A stretch of 64,000 bases of DNA from Exiguobacterium sp. J17977 (GCF_018616375.1 NZ_JAEQBB010000005.1:124001-188000); one strand, 5' to 3'. Positions 45,828-55,504 are shown, numbered from the stretch's first letter. A program made the numbers and translations. Notes: generated by a model from the letters alone, not told the origin.

Positions 45828-48218
45828 TTATTTTACGGTCACGCTGACGTTGTCGATCGTCACATCGTGCGCGCCGAGCGGCGAGCCTTCCGTGCGGCCG
45901 AGCAAGAATTTCATCGCTGTCATGTCCGTCTGGCCCATCGTGAGCTCGAACTCGTACGACTTCGTCTCAGGAGTGACTTGGACGATTTCGCTCAAGTAAC
46001 GCGTGTAGGCCGCGTTCTCGATTGTCACTTCCATGTTGCGGGCCACAGTTGATGAAGCGTCAAAGCGCACGACGTACGCTTGACCTGCATGCAACTCGAG
46101 GCCACCTTGTTCCATGAGCACGCTCCACGGCTCTTGTCCTTCTTGTGTGATTGACAAGCGAGCCGCCTCGTTCACCGCTTCAACTGCCGCTTGGGCGTCA
46201 AAGTGGACGTATGAGCCCCAGTGCGTCAATCCTTCTGTGAACGAACCGTTCTTGAGCGGTGACGGGTCAACCTCGACCGGTGTCACATCCAATAATTGTA
46301 CATCGTCGAGTGTGATTTCACCTTTCGCTGAACCGAGGACGAATTGGAGTTGGCTCAACAAGTCCGTCTCTTGTCCCATCGTGAACGGGATTTCGATTGA
46401 CTGGAAGTCGCGCGTCAACGCCACGTCTTGGAGAGGGAGATACGCGTCGCCGTCCAATCCATTCAAGCCGACTTGAAGCGATTTGATGCGTTCCGATTTT
46501 GCGTTGAAGCGAAGCACGTACTCACGGCCTTCCGTCAATTGGATGCCATTTTGGACGAGTGTTGCCGGTTGCCCTTTCTTCGCGTTCGTCACGAACTCGA
46601 AATGACGCGCTTCCTCATCCACTGTGCCGGTGCCTTTCGTCGCGCCTGGGTCGAACTGCCAGTACGTCAAGCGGTCCATTGCCCCTTGGTCGAACGTTCC
46701 GTTATAGACGTGGTTGCCGTCTCCGAGCGCCGGTTTCGTCGCGTTCGGGTCGAGCGCTTCACGCGGCGTCTGTTCGACGCGGACGTTCCCGATTTGGACG
46801 CCTGCCGTGCTGAGACCGACGTTGAACTCGAGGCGTGCCGCGAGATCCGTGTCTTCTGTCATGTCGAACGTCATCGAATACGTCTGGACGTCGGTCGTCA
46901 AATCGAACGAGCCTTCATCCGAATATTTGGCGTAACCACGGTCTGGTCCGCCGCCGACTTTGACAGCGATCGAGCGGGCCGAGTCGGCACTCGCGTCGAA
47001 CGTCACTTTGTAGTGACCGCCTTTGCCGAGTGACACGTTTTGAATCAATTGGTGCGAGTACGGCTGACTGCCCGCTTGTGTGATTGAGATATCTGCGAAG
47101 CGCGAACCTGCCTGCTCAATCACGTCGATAGTTCCAACTCCACCGAAGTCCGGGAGCGCCACATAGTTCCAATTCATCGGGTCGAGCGCCTGCGAACCGT
47201 TCGTCACGGTCGTGATTGGCTCCGTGTAGCCTTGGTCGTAGACGAGGTTGCCGTCTTCAGACGGTTGTTTCGCTCCGTCCGGAAGCACGATCGTTTCATC
47301 CGTATACACCGGTTCGACCGCTTCGCGATAGTCGCGGTTCTTCAAATCGAAGACGCGAACGTAATCGACTTTCATATCAGCTGGGAATGGTGTCGTCGCA
47401 TCGACGTCCCCGTCAAACCAGCCGCCGACGGCCAAGTTCATAATCAAATAGAAGTTTTGGTCGAACGGTGCCGGATAGCTGTATTTCGTCGCTTGGTTCA
47501 ACCCTTTCGAGTACCAATCGTTTTGAGTCTGATACAATTTTCCGTCGACGTACCAGCGCAACTCGCCTGGCTCCCACTCGACCGCATATGTATGCCATTT
47601 GTCGATGCCGTCGCCTTCTTCGAAGTGGTAGTCTTTACCGGTATATTTATTGTTCGGCCAGTTCTCGCCGTAATGGATTGTCCCGGCGACCTTGTCAGGC
47701 TGGCTGCCCCATGCTTCCATGATGTCGATTTCACCAGACGCGGCCCAGGCGCCGTAGCGGTCCTGTTCCGGCAACATCCAGAATGCTGGCCATAGCCCTT
47801 TGCCGGTCGGGAGCTTCGCACGCATCTCATAACGGCCGTATGTTTGACTGAACTTGCCTTTGGTCGTCAACTTCGCTGACGTGAAATCGTATGACCCGAG
47901 TTCGTCTGTCACTTGTTCTTTTTTGGCACGGATGACGAGGTTCCCGTCTTCTACGAAAGCGTTTTCGTTTTTGTTCGTGTAAAATTGCTTCTCATTGTTT
48001 CCCCAACCTGGTGTGACTGGCGTGCCATCTTTATCCTTCAACCAGTTCCCCGTGTCAAAGTTCCATTTCGTTTGGTCGATTTCTGATTCGTTGAACTCAT
48101 CCGACCAGACGAGCTTCCATTTCGTGTTATCTTTTTTCTCCGGTTTTTCGGCAGATGCGCCTTGTGCGGCAGATAGGACAAGACCGGTCCCGAGTGCAAG
48201 TGCGACCCATTTCTTCAT
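45828..48218 (-). CDS. Secreted GH16 beta-glucanase (laminarinase type) with three CBM-like modules
   Basis: An exported glycoside hydrolase of 796 residues. Signal peptide 1-23 (ends ASAE). The GH16 domain spans about 32-290, with catalytic Glu163, Asp165 and Glu168 in the GEIDIMEAWG motif of beta-1,3(4)-glucanases. Three CBM4/9-like beta-sandwich modules follow at about 320-485, 500-650 and 655-796, each with repeated segments such as YKVTFDASADSARSI, YVLRFNAKSERIKSL and YVVRFDASSTVARNM. It likely degrades laminarin or mixed-linkage glucan outside the cell. GGGAGG precedes the ATG; cre-like sites lie upstream. Confidence 0.93.
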   Translation of the reverse strand: MKKWVALALGTGLVLSAAQGASAEKPEKKDNTKWKLVWSDEFNESEIDQTKWNFDTGNWLKDKDGTPVTPGWGNNEKQFYTNKNENAFVEDGNLVIRAKKEQVTDELGSYDFTSAKLTTKGKFSQTYGRYEMRAKLPTGKGLWPAFWMLPEQDRYGAWAASGEIDIMEAWGSQPDKVAGTIHYGENWPNNKYTGKDYHFEEGDGIDKWHTYAVEWEPGELRWYVDGKLYQTQNDWYSKGLNQATKYSYPAPFDQNFYLIMNLAVGGWFDGDVDATTPFPADMKVDYVRVFDLKNRDYREAVEPVYTDETIVLPDGAKQPSEDGNLVYDQGYTEPITTVTNGSQALDPMNWNYVALPDFGGVGTIDVIEQAGSRFADISITQAGSQPYSHQLIQNVSLGKGGHYKVTFDASADSARSIAVKVGGGPDRGYAKYSDEGSFDLTTDVQTYSMTFDMTEDTDLAARLEFNVGLSTAGVQIGNVRVEQTPREALDPNATKPALGDGNHVYNGTFDQGAMDRLTYWQFDPGATKGTGTVDEEARHFEFVTNAKKGQPATLVQNGIQLTEGREYVLRFNAKSERIKSLQVGLNGLDGDAYLPLQDVALTRDFQSIEIPFTMGQETDLLSQLQFVLGSAKGEITLDDVQLLDVTPVEVDPSPLKNGSFTEGLTHWGSYVHFDAQAAVEAVNEAARLSITQEGQEPWSVLMEQGGLELHAGQAYVVRFDASSTVARNMEVTIENAAYTRYLSEIVQVTPETKSYEFELTMGQTDMTAMKFLLGRTEGSPLGAHDVTIDNVSVTVK

Positions 48219-48292
48219 TACATTTCCTCCCTTAGCATGAATGAAGGCAGGGACGACACAATCGACCTTGCCTTTATTGAGTGACGTACAAA

Positions 48293-48320
48293 TTGAAATC
48301 GCTTTCCGAAAGCGCTTTCG
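48293..48320 (-). promoter_or_regulatory. Tandem cre-like sites upstream of the GH16 gene
   Basis: TTGAAATCGCTTTCC (48293-48307) fits the CcpA site WTGNAANCGNWNNCW with one mismatch at the end; CGAAAGCGCTTTCG (48307-48320) is a perfect 14-base palindrome of the same type. Confidence 0.7.
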
Positions 48321-48389
48321 TTAACGTCATTATAAATTTTTTCCATGCCTCGATTCAACCGTTTTCTTGAAGTGAAATGAAAATGACAT

Positions 48390-48423
48390 AAAAAAGCATC
48401 GACGATGAATCAAGTCGATGCTT
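48390..48423 (-). terminator. Terminator after the DUF1349 gene
   Basis: On the minus strand AAGCATCGAC / GTCGATGCTT with a TTTTTT tail. The stop codon lies in the loop. Confidence 0.8.
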
Positions 48424-48982
48424 CCGTAACGGTCCAATTTGAAATCGTGACGTTGAATCCAGGCGCTTCCTTATCCGGACTACAGGCGTATGGCCCGACG
48501 CGTAACGTCGACACGTCATGGAGATGGGCAATCCGCAACTGCTCACGCGTACCATCCTCGTATTCGAAGAACACCTCAACATCGCCATCTGTATAGACGA
48601 GTTCGAACGTCAACGGTCCGTAAATGTCTTTATTCGGGAAATCTCGCGTCGACCAATCCGAGTAGCCAAAGGATGTAACGACGGCCCCAAGATGTGACGG
48701 TCCGTCCGGGATATACTCGACGGACGTCTTGAGCCAATGATCGTCGTTGATGTACAACAGGATGCCGGCCTGATCGTATGTATGGCTCGGCTCCATCTGA
48801 ATCGTCGCCCGACACGTGAAGCGTTCGACCGAAACGTCCGTCACGAAAGCGTGCGCTGTCATCCGGTTGAAGCCGTAATGGGTGTTCCGCCAGAAGTCGG
48901 TGTCTGGTGCCGTCTGAAATGTCAGGCGTTCACTTGCATTTACTTTGTCTGGTTCATTGATCCACTTGTATGGCTGCCACAT
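48410..48982 (-). CDS. DUF1349 domain protein (concanavalin-like fold)
   Basis: A 190-residue cytoplasmic protein resembling DUF1349: FWRNTHYGFNRMTAHAF near the start, YDQAGILLYINDDHWLKTSVEY in the middle and VGPYACSPDKEAPGFNVTISNW at the end, the usual beta-sandwich pattern. The function of the family is not established; carbohydrate contact is suspected from the fold. GGGGAGG precedes the ATG. It overlaps the Nudix gene by 29 bases and so shares its transcript. Confidence 0.8.
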   Translation of the reverse strand: MWQPYKWINEPDKVNASERLTFQTAPDTDFWRNTHYGFNRMTAHAFVTDVSVERFTCRATIQMEPSHTYDQAGILLYINDDHWLKTSVEYIPDGPSHLGAVVTSFGYSDWSTRDFPNKDIYGPLTFELVYTDGDVEVFFEYEDGTREQLRIAHLHDVSTLRVGPYACSPDKEAPGFNVTISNWTVTEAST

Positions 48983-49496
48983 GATTGATTCCTCCCCACT
49001 GTCCTCGCATCGCGAACAATAATGGAATCATCCCCTCGTGATACGGGATGAATTCGCCTGAACGGATCATGTCGAGAATCGTCGCCTCATCCGCCCACTT
49101 TACGGCCTGCACTTCTGATTCCTGTAACGTCAACTCGTCGAGGTCGATTTCGGCCTCGACAAGATAGATGTCGTCGAATCCTTCGTCAAAATTGACCGTC
49201 AAATGCGGTCGTGTGTGGGCTAAGTCGAGCTTCAGCCCGATCTCTTCTTCGAGCTCGCGCATCGCCGCCTGTTGGCTCGTATCACCGACCGTTGCGCTGC
49301 CGCCGACGGTGATGTCCCACATGTTCGCCCAACCGTCCTTGAACGGTTGGCGTTGCTGAATCAACATCTGTCCGTCCTTGTTAAAAATGCAGACGTGGAT
49401 GACGAGATGATAATCCCCGTTCTCGAGACGGTTGCCCCGCTGCCACGTCCGCCCTGTCTTCTTGCGGTCCACATCATACACATCCCAAAATTCCAT
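48954..49496 (-). CDS. Nudix hydrolase
   Basis: A 180-residue hydrolase for nucleoside-diphosphate-linked substrates. The Nudix box is GGSATVGDTSQQAAMRELEEEIGL (in two parts: GGSATVGD and AMRELEEEIGL), with Asp at the first conserved acid, where Glu is usual; the REL-EE core that binds metal is intact. The opening MEFWDVYDVDRKKTGRTW resembles the IPP-isomerase-like Nudix group. ATG 49496 follows GAAGGGG. Between the LURP-one gene (13-base gap) and the DUF1349 gene in one operon. Confidence 0.9.
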   Translation of the reverse strand: MEFWDVYDVDRKKTGRTWQRGNRLENGDYHLVIHVCIFNKDGQMLIQQRQPFKDGWANMWDITVGGSATVGDTSQQAAMRELEEEIGLKLDLAHTRPHLTVNFDEGFDDIYLVEAEIDLDELTLQESEVQAVKWADEATILDMIRSGEFIPYHEGMIPLLFAMRGQWGGINHVAAIQVDQ

Positions 49497-49509
49497 CGTT
49501 CCATCCCCT

Positions 49510-50004
49510 TCATGTCGCCGCGCTAGCACCTGCGGCCTGGTCTGCCTTCGCACAATCGATGGCGACGACGATCGAGATGAGCATGTGCTCCATCGTCTCG
49601 TCCATCACTTGAATCTCGTAACTGTCACCCCATGACAACCATTTCTTCTGGACGCTGCCGATAACTTGCCCGTTCTGCATCACTTGGAAGTCCATGTCCC
49701 ACCAGTTGCCTTGCACATCGATGCCGGCCGCATCAATCGTATAACGCGGTTTGAATAACGTAAACTCTTTCGAAATCGTGACCGTCTCCTGCCCTTCGAC
49801 GTCGACATAGAACTTCGGCAAGAAACTGAACGTCTTTTTCGTGATTGTCGTAATCTCGTGGCCGTCTTTGTCTGAGATTGTGAACGATTTCGGCAGCTTC
49901 ATGAAGCTCCCTTCGACGAAGTAACGATCGTTTTCCTCTGCATCTTTGATAGTGAAGCGTCCGCGCAGGCTAAATACCTTCTGTTTCATGTAGAGCGTGT
50001 TCAT
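49510..50004 (-). CDS. LURP-one-related (Tubby-like fold) protein
   Basis: A 164-residue protein with LURP-one/Tubby-like features: MYMKQKVFSLRGRFTI-like opening, GSFMKLPKSFTISD and repeated short strands such as TISKEFTLFKPRYTID. Members in bacteria have no assigned role; phospholipid or membrane association is suspected from the fold. GGAGGG lies six bases before ATG 50004. First gene of a unit with the Nudix and DUF1349 genes. Confidence 0.8.
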   Translation of the reverse strand: MNTLYMKQKVFSLRGRFTIKDAEENDRYFVEGSFMKLPKSFTISDKDGHEITTITKKTFSFLPKFYVDVEGQETVTISKEFTLFKPRYTIDAAGIDVQGNWWDMDFQVMQNGQVIGSVQKKWLSWGDSYEIQVMDETMEHMLISIVVAIDCAKADQAAGASAAT

Positions 50005-50060
50005 CGTCATCCCTCCGATTGAGTGTGATACCTTATATACGGAACAATACCCAAATCGAT

Positions 50061-50735
50061 TCAGTTTCCTTCAACGCTGATATGACTCTTCGAGAGGATG
50101 TCTGGAAGATCCGCCAATCGATTGATGACATGGTCCGCCTGGCGCAACTCGTCTTCTTGAGAAAAATCGAATCGACACCCGACGGCAGTCAGAGCGTTCG
50201 TTTGCGCCGCTACAATATCTGAAAGTCGATCACCGACGACGAATCCGTCTTGAATGTTATGAGTTGTCAGGATGTGAGCCACCAAATCACTTTTATTCAA
50301 CGTTTCGATGTGCTCGATGCTGTATGTTGCTGTAATCCAGTCGTGCAAGCCATAGTGCGACACAATCGCCTCCAAATAGGGGATTAAACCGTTGCTCGCG
50401 ATATACAGGGTACAATTCATCGCCGTCAGTTTCTCAAACAACGCAACCACCCCTGGGTAGAGTGCCCCGTTGCCAATTCGAATATTTTCGATTAAGCGGT
50501 TCAAGAAATAATGGTCTGCTGCGTCTCGAACAGACACCGAATACTCGGGGAGCAATGTCTCCCACACGACAGGCAAGGGAACTCCCATAATCTCACGATA
50601 TTGTTCAATCGGTGTATCACCTTCCCATCCCTCATTCTTGCGTAAAAAGTGAAACGTTTCGTCAAGCGCCTTTTCTAAGATGGTCTCTGTCCGAAACAAG
50701 GTGCCGTCCATATCAAAAATAATGGAAGTGTTCAT
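50061..50735 (-). CDS. HAD-superfamily hydrolase, phosphoglycolate-phosphatase-like
   Basis: A 224-residue phosphatase of HAD subfamily IA. Motif I is FDMDGTLF (nucleophile Asp8, acid Asp10), motif II IASNGL, and motif IV VVGDRLSDIVAA. A helical cap lies at about 18-85, as in PGP/beta-phosphoglucomutase relatives. The substrate is not predictable. AAGGGGA precedes the ATG. The region from here to 52700 is somewhat AT-richer than the rest. Confidence 0.88.
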   Translation of the reverse strand: MNTSIIFDMDGTLFRTETILEKALDETFHFLRKNEGWEGDTPIEQYREIMGVPLPVVWETLLPEYSVSVRDAADHYFLNRLIENIRIGNGALYPGVVALFEKLTAMNCTLYIASNGLIPYLEAIVSHYGLHDWITATYSIEHIETLNKSDLVAHILTTHNIQDGFVVGDRLSDIVAAQTNALTAVGCRFDFSQEDELRQADHVINRLADLPDILSKSHISVEGN

Positions 50736-50854
50736 ACATGTTCCCCTTACAATGAAATGACATTTAATGGTTTATTTATCATACAACTTTTTGTTCAAGA
50801 TGCACTACAATCAGTCACCATTCATCTGACATTACTCATTAAGGAGGAGCGTAC

Positions 50855-51298
50855 TTGCTAAATCATATTTCAATCGAACTTGATGTACATTCGTTAATAT
50901 ACTCGAATCAAATCGTTGGCAATATTGCCGTCGTCATCGATTTCCATGATTATTTCCCGGGACAAGGTTGGTCGGATTTCGTCGCCATCGTCTTGAACTG
51001 GTGGGCCGACAATGCCCGTGCCCTCGTATTCGCCCCGTTGCGAGAGACATACTCGTTTCAGTTCATGGACGGTCCGATTCGGATAGCGGCTAAAAAAATG
51101 ACCGCCACAGACGTTGAGCTCACATTTGTAGAAGAGGGTCATCCTAAGACGCTTATGGGGACTGTATCGCTTGAGGGATTGAAAGATGCACTCATCAAAG
51201 CCAGTCATCAGTTACTCAATGCTGTGGATCGGAACGGATGGAAAAACGAGGAAATCGAACAACTCCGTTATGCCGTCAAAATGCTTCGGACATACTAA
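50855..51298 (+). CDS. Hypothetical protein
   Basis: A 147-residue soluble protein of unknown family, starting at a TTG with a strong AAGGAGGAG eight bases ahead. The middle holds QGWSDFVAIVLNWWADNARAL and SFQFMDGPIRIAAKK, then a helical C-terminus. The layout looks like an intact single-domain protein with no export signal. Single-gene unit. Confidence 0.6.
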   Translation: MLNHISIELDVHSLIYSNQIVGNIAVVIDFHDYFPGQGWSDFVAIVLNWWADNARALVFAPLRETYSFQFMDGPIRIAAKKMTATDVELTFVEEGHPKTLMGTVSLEGLKDALIKASHQLLNAVDRNGWKNEEIEQLRYAVKMLRTY

Positions 51299-51374
51299 AG
51301 CGCCATCTCGTTTCACATCCGAAGTGAATATAAATCAACTCAGTATCGCTGTATATCTTTCATGTTTTAAAACC

Positions 51375-51402
51375 AAAAAAGAATCGACGCCTGGTCGATT
51401 CT
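51375..51402 (-). terminator. Terminator after the FusB-like gene
   Basis: On the minus strand AGAATCGAC / GTCGATTCT stem followed by TTTTTT. Confidence 0.8.
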
Positions 51403-51406
51403 CTGT

Positions 51407-52057
51407 TCACTCTTTCAACGCCGTTTCGACGAACGTCATCAATGCGTCCAAATTGGTCATGTGTTCGTTGCACGAGGCACTGTCTGTGCATACATACGTC
51501 CCAATCGCTTTATAATAGTCAGGATTTTTCGCTTGTTTCGTCTTGGTGATGGTCACACAATACGACACTTGTGCAAACTGGTTACAGAAGGCGCAAATAT
51601 TTTTCTTCGCGTTTGAGCTTGCCTTACACTCAATTCCAATGAGCTGATGATCCTTCTCGCAAACGATATATTTCCGATTGGAGCGCAGGTCGTTCCAGCT
51701 CATATAGGACATCCGATTCACATTGAGATTATCTCGGTCTGGAAGTCTCAGTTTTTTCTGTTTGGGAAACATTTTTTTCACGTGTTGTTCCGTAACTTGA
51801 GGGAATGACCGGACATGAGGTCTTAGGCCGTCTATAAAAGCGTCATACGATTCATCTGTTTTTAAAGTTGATACGTCCATCATCGCGAGTTGAGCTGCCG
51901 TCGCCTCAGGAAACAGATATGCGATTTTAGCATTGGCCAAATCGATGACGGCTTGCAGCACGGAAGCCGGCAAGCTTTTCTTTCGGCTGTCTCGAATGAT
52001 TTCCACTTGTTCTTGAATGAAGTTGAATTGATGGTTTTCAATAAATCGCTCTAGCAT
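51407..52057 (-). CDS. FusB/FusC-family EF-G-binding protein
   Basis: A 216-residue protein that matches the staphylococcal FusB family in length and layout: an N-terminal helical part (about 1-80) and a C-terminal treble-clef zinc domain with Cys155, Cys158, Cys190 and Cys196 (ICAFCNQF, CTDSASCN). The SYMSWNDLRSNRKYI stretch is strongly conserved in the family. FusB proteins bind elongation factor G and release it from fusidic-acid-stalled ribosomes. Whether this one gives resistance or serves ribosome recycling is unknown. Single gene. Confidence 0.88.
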   Translation of the reverse strand: MLERFIENHQFNFIQEQVEIIRDSRKKSLPASVLQAVIDLANAKIAYLFPEATAAQLAMMDVSTLKTDESYDAFIDGLRPHVRSFPQVTEQHVKKMFPKQKKLRLPDRDNLNVNRMSYMSWNDLRSNRKYIVCEKDHQLIGIECKASSNAKKNICAFCNQFAQVSYCVTITKTKQAKNPDYYKAIGTYVCTDSASCNEHMTNLDALMTFVETALKE

Positions 52058-52188
52058 GCTCAGTCATCCTTTCTCAATCCTGACTTCTTTCAGTGTAAAG
52101 GATTTTACAAGACAAGATTGCACCGACTTCAAGTTAGAACTGTTTTATACAAAAACGGCACAATCGCAACTATGCGACGTGCCGTTGA

Positions 52189-52455
52189 TTAATTTGAAGA
52201 GTAAACGATTTTTCGAATGGTCGTGACAGCCAAATGATAGTCAGCCGCCAACTCTTCGACCCGAGTCCCCTTCGCAAAGGATGTTCGAATCGCTTCATTC
52301 CGCTGCTCAAGCAACTGTTTGCCACCACTCACCGTTCCCCAGCGCTTCTTGTCTTGAACGGTCCGCGGGACGTAAAGCGTCTCCCCTTGGACGTATCGTT
52401 GAACTTCTTGAAGCAACTCCTCTGGAAGGACATGTTGCGCATTTACGTACTTCAT
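52189..52455 (-). CDS. CD3324-family HTH protein (Mor-like)
   Basis: An 88-residue protein, starting at ATG 52455 after AGGAGCGAG. MKYVNAQHVLPEELLQEVQRYVQGETLYVPR and the WG...RNEAIRTSF pattern resemble CD3324-type proteins; the C-terminal VEELAADYHLAVTTIRKIV is a helix-turn-helix. Probably a small DNA-binding regulator with unknown targets. A longer frame to 52503 lacks an SD. Confidence 0.75.
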   Translation of the reverse strand: MKYVNAQHVLPEELLQEVQRYVQGETLYVPRTVQDKKRWGTVSGGKQLLEQRNEAIRTSFAKGTRVEELAADYHLAVTTIRKIVYSSN

Positions 52456-52729
52456 ATCTGCTCGCTCCTTATTCAAAATCCGACAATAAGGAAGCAAAGC
52501 CATTGTTGTAAAAGATTACCTAGCGATCAAATGAAACGTTCTGCCCCATGCAAATGATCGCCCTTGTGACAACTGGCTTTGCATGAGTGATTGAAGACTT
52601 AGAAAATCTCAAACGATTTTCCACGTATATGCGCCCCCTTTCCAATCACAAGATGTTGACCTCATTATACAAAATATCTCGTGATGTTTAAAAGGCAGGC
52701 GAACATATACGATGAAGAGCTCTTGTTGA

Positions 52730-55504
52730 TCATCCGTTTTTCATGCTGAACGAGTCGACGAGCGTGAACGTGATGTCTTTCACGTCGAGACCGCCGAGCG
52801 CGAAGTAGAGTTGCAAGTAGTTGTGTTGGTTCAAGAAGAACACTTGCTTCGTCTGCGTCACCCATTCTCCGTCCGTCCCGTTGAACGTGAACGTCGGGCC
52901 TGGGATGTTGTTGGCGAACAACGTGACCGGCATCTGGGCGAGTTCGCCCGCGTCCGACTTCGCCGTGATTGTCACGTCGTATGTGCCCGTCTCATCGACC
53001 GAGACGGCAAAGACGTGGGTGTTCCCCGTCGATGTGTCGGCGTCACTCAGACTGACGCTTTCCCCGTTTTCGAGGTGGCGATACGTCACATCGAAATCGA
53101 TGGCTTGTCCGGCCTCTTCGTCGAGCCCGACCACCTCGACCGTGCCGTCATGAATGCCGAGCTCGCGCTCCATCGCCGGAGACTGCAAGACGAAACGACA
53201 GATGTTCGCCGCACTCCGGAGCAGTTCACCGCGCGTCAATGTCCCAGCAGCGAGCGCCGCGCCCGTATTGTCATCGAACGAGTTCGTGTCCGGACGGTCG
53301 ACGACCATATACAAGTCGTTTTGCGACTGGACCATCGCCGCCGTGTTCTGACGGTTCGCCGGCTCGTCTTCATGGTGATTCACTTTCGCCCACCAGTCGG
53401 TCATGACGATACCCTCAAAGCCCCACTCGTCCCGGAGGATACGTGTGTTCTGGTCATACAATCCGGCCGTCCAGACGCCGTTGACGGCGCCATACGTCGT
53501 CATGATCGATGTCGCCTTGCCTTCTTTGACGGCCATCTCGAACCCTTTCAAGTAAATCTCACGTAGCGCCCGCTCCGAGACGATGGAGTCGATATCGTGA
53601 CGGTGCGCCTCTTGGTTGTTGGCGCTGAAGTGCTTGAGCGTTCCTGTCACACCGACGCGATGCATCCCATTCAATTGGGCGATCGCCATCTTGCCGGTCA
53701 CGTGCGGGTCTTCCGAGAAGTACTCGAAGTTCCGGCCGTTCAGCGGGTTGCGGTGAATGTTCATCCCAGGTCCGAGGAGCGTATCGACGCGATTTTTTCG
53801 CATCTCGAGTCCGGTCATCTCGAACAGGTCTTCCACTAACTGGACGTTGAACGTCGAAGCGAGGAGCGTCCCGTTCGGAAGGGCGAACGCCTTCGTCCCG
53901 ATGTCCATCCGGATGCCGGACGGACCGTCCGCGCAACATGCCGCTGGAATGCCGAGTTCGTTCAAGCGGTCCGATACCCCACCGAACGCAGCTGCCGTCC
54001 CCGGCGTCACCCGTGGCGAGTTCATCCCTTGTCCACGCACGATGCAGGCGAGATCCTCGTCCGACAATTGATCGAGGAACGCATCGAGCTCGACCTTGCC
54101 CGCGTAGACGTCCTTCAGTGTGATGCCGTTGTCACCGGCGTAGTCGCGCGTGACCGGACGTTCGGCGAGGTAGCGCGCCTCGATATCGACTGCGCGGAGG
54201 GGTGTCGGCACGTATTCGACCAAATAGCCGTTCTCGCCGACGACCGGCTTGATGCGATCGAACGGAGTGACCGGGGCCATGTTCTCGCTGAGTGTCTCGA
54301 CGACTTGTTGGGTATCCACTTCATACGTGAACACCGGTTGTGCCGAACGGACGTCGGTCCCAAGGTGAAGCGTGTATGTGCCGGCCTCGAGGACGAAGCT
54401 TGACACGTGCCCGGTCGCGCCGTGATCGTCATAGCTCGCGAAGTCCGTGACCGGGACGCTGAGTGTGAGCGTCGTCCGTTCCCCCGGTGCGAGTGTGTCC
54501 GTTTTAGCGAAGGCGACGAGCGAACGCGCTGGGTTGCCGAGCACACCTTGCGGCTTCTCGACGTAAAGTTGGACGACTTCTTTTCCTTCAACGGCGCCTG
54601 TGTTTGTCACATCGACGGTCACCGTGATTACGCCATCCTGTTCGCTCGCTGTCGCGACGTCGGTCGTGAACGTCGTATACGATAAGCCGAACCCGAACGG
54701 ATAGAGCACTGAATCCTTAGCGAACGTCTCGAAATAGCGGTAGCCGACGTAGATGTCTTCTTGGTAGATGCCCTTGTCCGCATGTCCGAAGTTTTTCGTC
54801 GATGGGTAGTCCTCAATCGATTTGGCAATCGTATCGGTCAGCTTACCAGATGGCGTGACGGCACCCGTCAAGACGTCGACGAGTCCAGTCCCGCCTTCCA
54901 TACCGCCTTGCCACGTATAAAGAATCGCGCTCGGCTGGTGCGCCCAGTCCATGTCGATGATATTGCCGACGTTCAAGACGACAGCCGTCTTCGTGAATGT
55001 TTTTGATACCTTCTCAATCAATGCCTGCTCGATGTCCGTCAACAAATAGCTGCCCGGGTCGGCCGTGTTGTCCCGGTCCTCACCGGCCGTGCGTCCGATG
55101 AAGATGAGCGCCAAATCAGAAGCCCCGGCCGCTTCCGCGACGAGCTCGTCCGTCACTTCCATCTCCGGCTGCGACCACGGTTCTCCGGCCCAGCCGACAC
55201 CTTGGTCGAACGGGTTCGCCTCGACCCACGTCTCATACGTCTCAAGAAGCGATGCATTCAATTGAACCCCTTCGGTCGCCTGAAGCGCCTCGAGCGGACT
55301 CGTCACATGCGAGACGTTGACCATCCCGCCTGACCCCGTGCCGCTCTTGTAGTAGTTGAATTGGCTGCGTCCGAACACAGAAACGGTCGTCTCTGCTTGA
55401 ATCGGAAGCGTCGCGTGCTCGTTCTTCAAGAGGACGGCCCCTTCTGAGACGGCTGTCCGCGCCAATTGTTTATATGTATCCCAGTTCAATGTGTAAGTCT
55501 TCAT
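52730..55504 (-). CDS. GH3 beta-glucosidase with permuted domain order
   Basis: A 924-residue glycosidase without a signal peptide, so probably cytoplasmic. The part normally C-terminal in GH3 comes first (VLLKNEHATLPI, VSVFGRSQFNYYKSGTGSGG, about 1-260), then an FnIII-like domain (about 270-390), then the TIM barrel (about 450-740) with ADGPSGIRMD, KHFSANNQE and nucleophile Asp703 in IVMTDWWA, and a final beta-rich module (about 770-920). Permuted GH3 enzymes are known in Ruminococcus and Butyrivibrio. It would release glucose from beta-glucan oligosaccharides. It overlaps the upstream esterase gene by 4 bases. Confidence 0.92.
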   Translation of the reverse strand: MKTYTLNWDTYKQLARTAVSEGAVLLKNEHATLPIQAETTVSVFGRSQFNYYKSGTGSGGMVNVSHVTSPLEALQATEGVQLNASLLETYETWVEANPFDQGVGWAGEPWSQPEMEVTDELVAEAAGASDLALIFIGRTAGEDRDNTADPGSYLLTDIEQALIEKVSKTFTKTAVVLNVGNIIDMDWAHQPSAILYTWQGGMEGGTGLVDVLTGAVTPSGKLTDTIAKSIEDYPSTKNFGHADKGIYQEDIYVGYRYFETFAKDSVLYPFGFGLSYTTFTTDVATASEQDGVITVTVDVTNTGAVEGKEVVQLYVEKPQGVLGNPARSLVAFAKTDTLAPGERTTLTLSVPVTDFASYDDHGATGHVSSFVLEAGTYTLHLGTDVRSAQPVFTYEVDTQQVVETLSENMAPVTPFDRIKPVVGENGYLVEYVPTPLRAVDIEARYLAERPVTRDYAGDNGITLKDVYAGKVELDAFLDQLSDEDLACIVRGQGMNSPRVTPGTAAAFGGVSDRLNELGIPAACCADGPSGIRMDIGTKAFALPNGTLLASTFNVQLVEDLFEMTGLEMRKNRVDTLLGPGMNIHRNPLNGRNFEYFSEDPHVTGKMAIAQLNGMHRVGVTGTLKHFSANNQEAHRHDIDSIVSERALREIYLKGFEMAVKEGKATSIMTTYGAVNGVWTAGLYDQNTRILRDEWGFEGIVMTDWWAKVNHHEDEPANRQNTAAMVQSQNDLYMVVDRPDTNSFDDNTGAALAAGTLTRGELLRSAANICRFVLQSPAMERELGIHDGTVEVVGLDEEAGQAIDFDVTYRHLENGESVSLSDADTSTGNTHVFAVSVDETGTYDVTITAKSDAGELAQMPVTLFANNIPGPTFTFNGTDGEWVTQTKQVFFLNQHNYLQLYFALGGLDVKDITFTLVDSFSMKNG

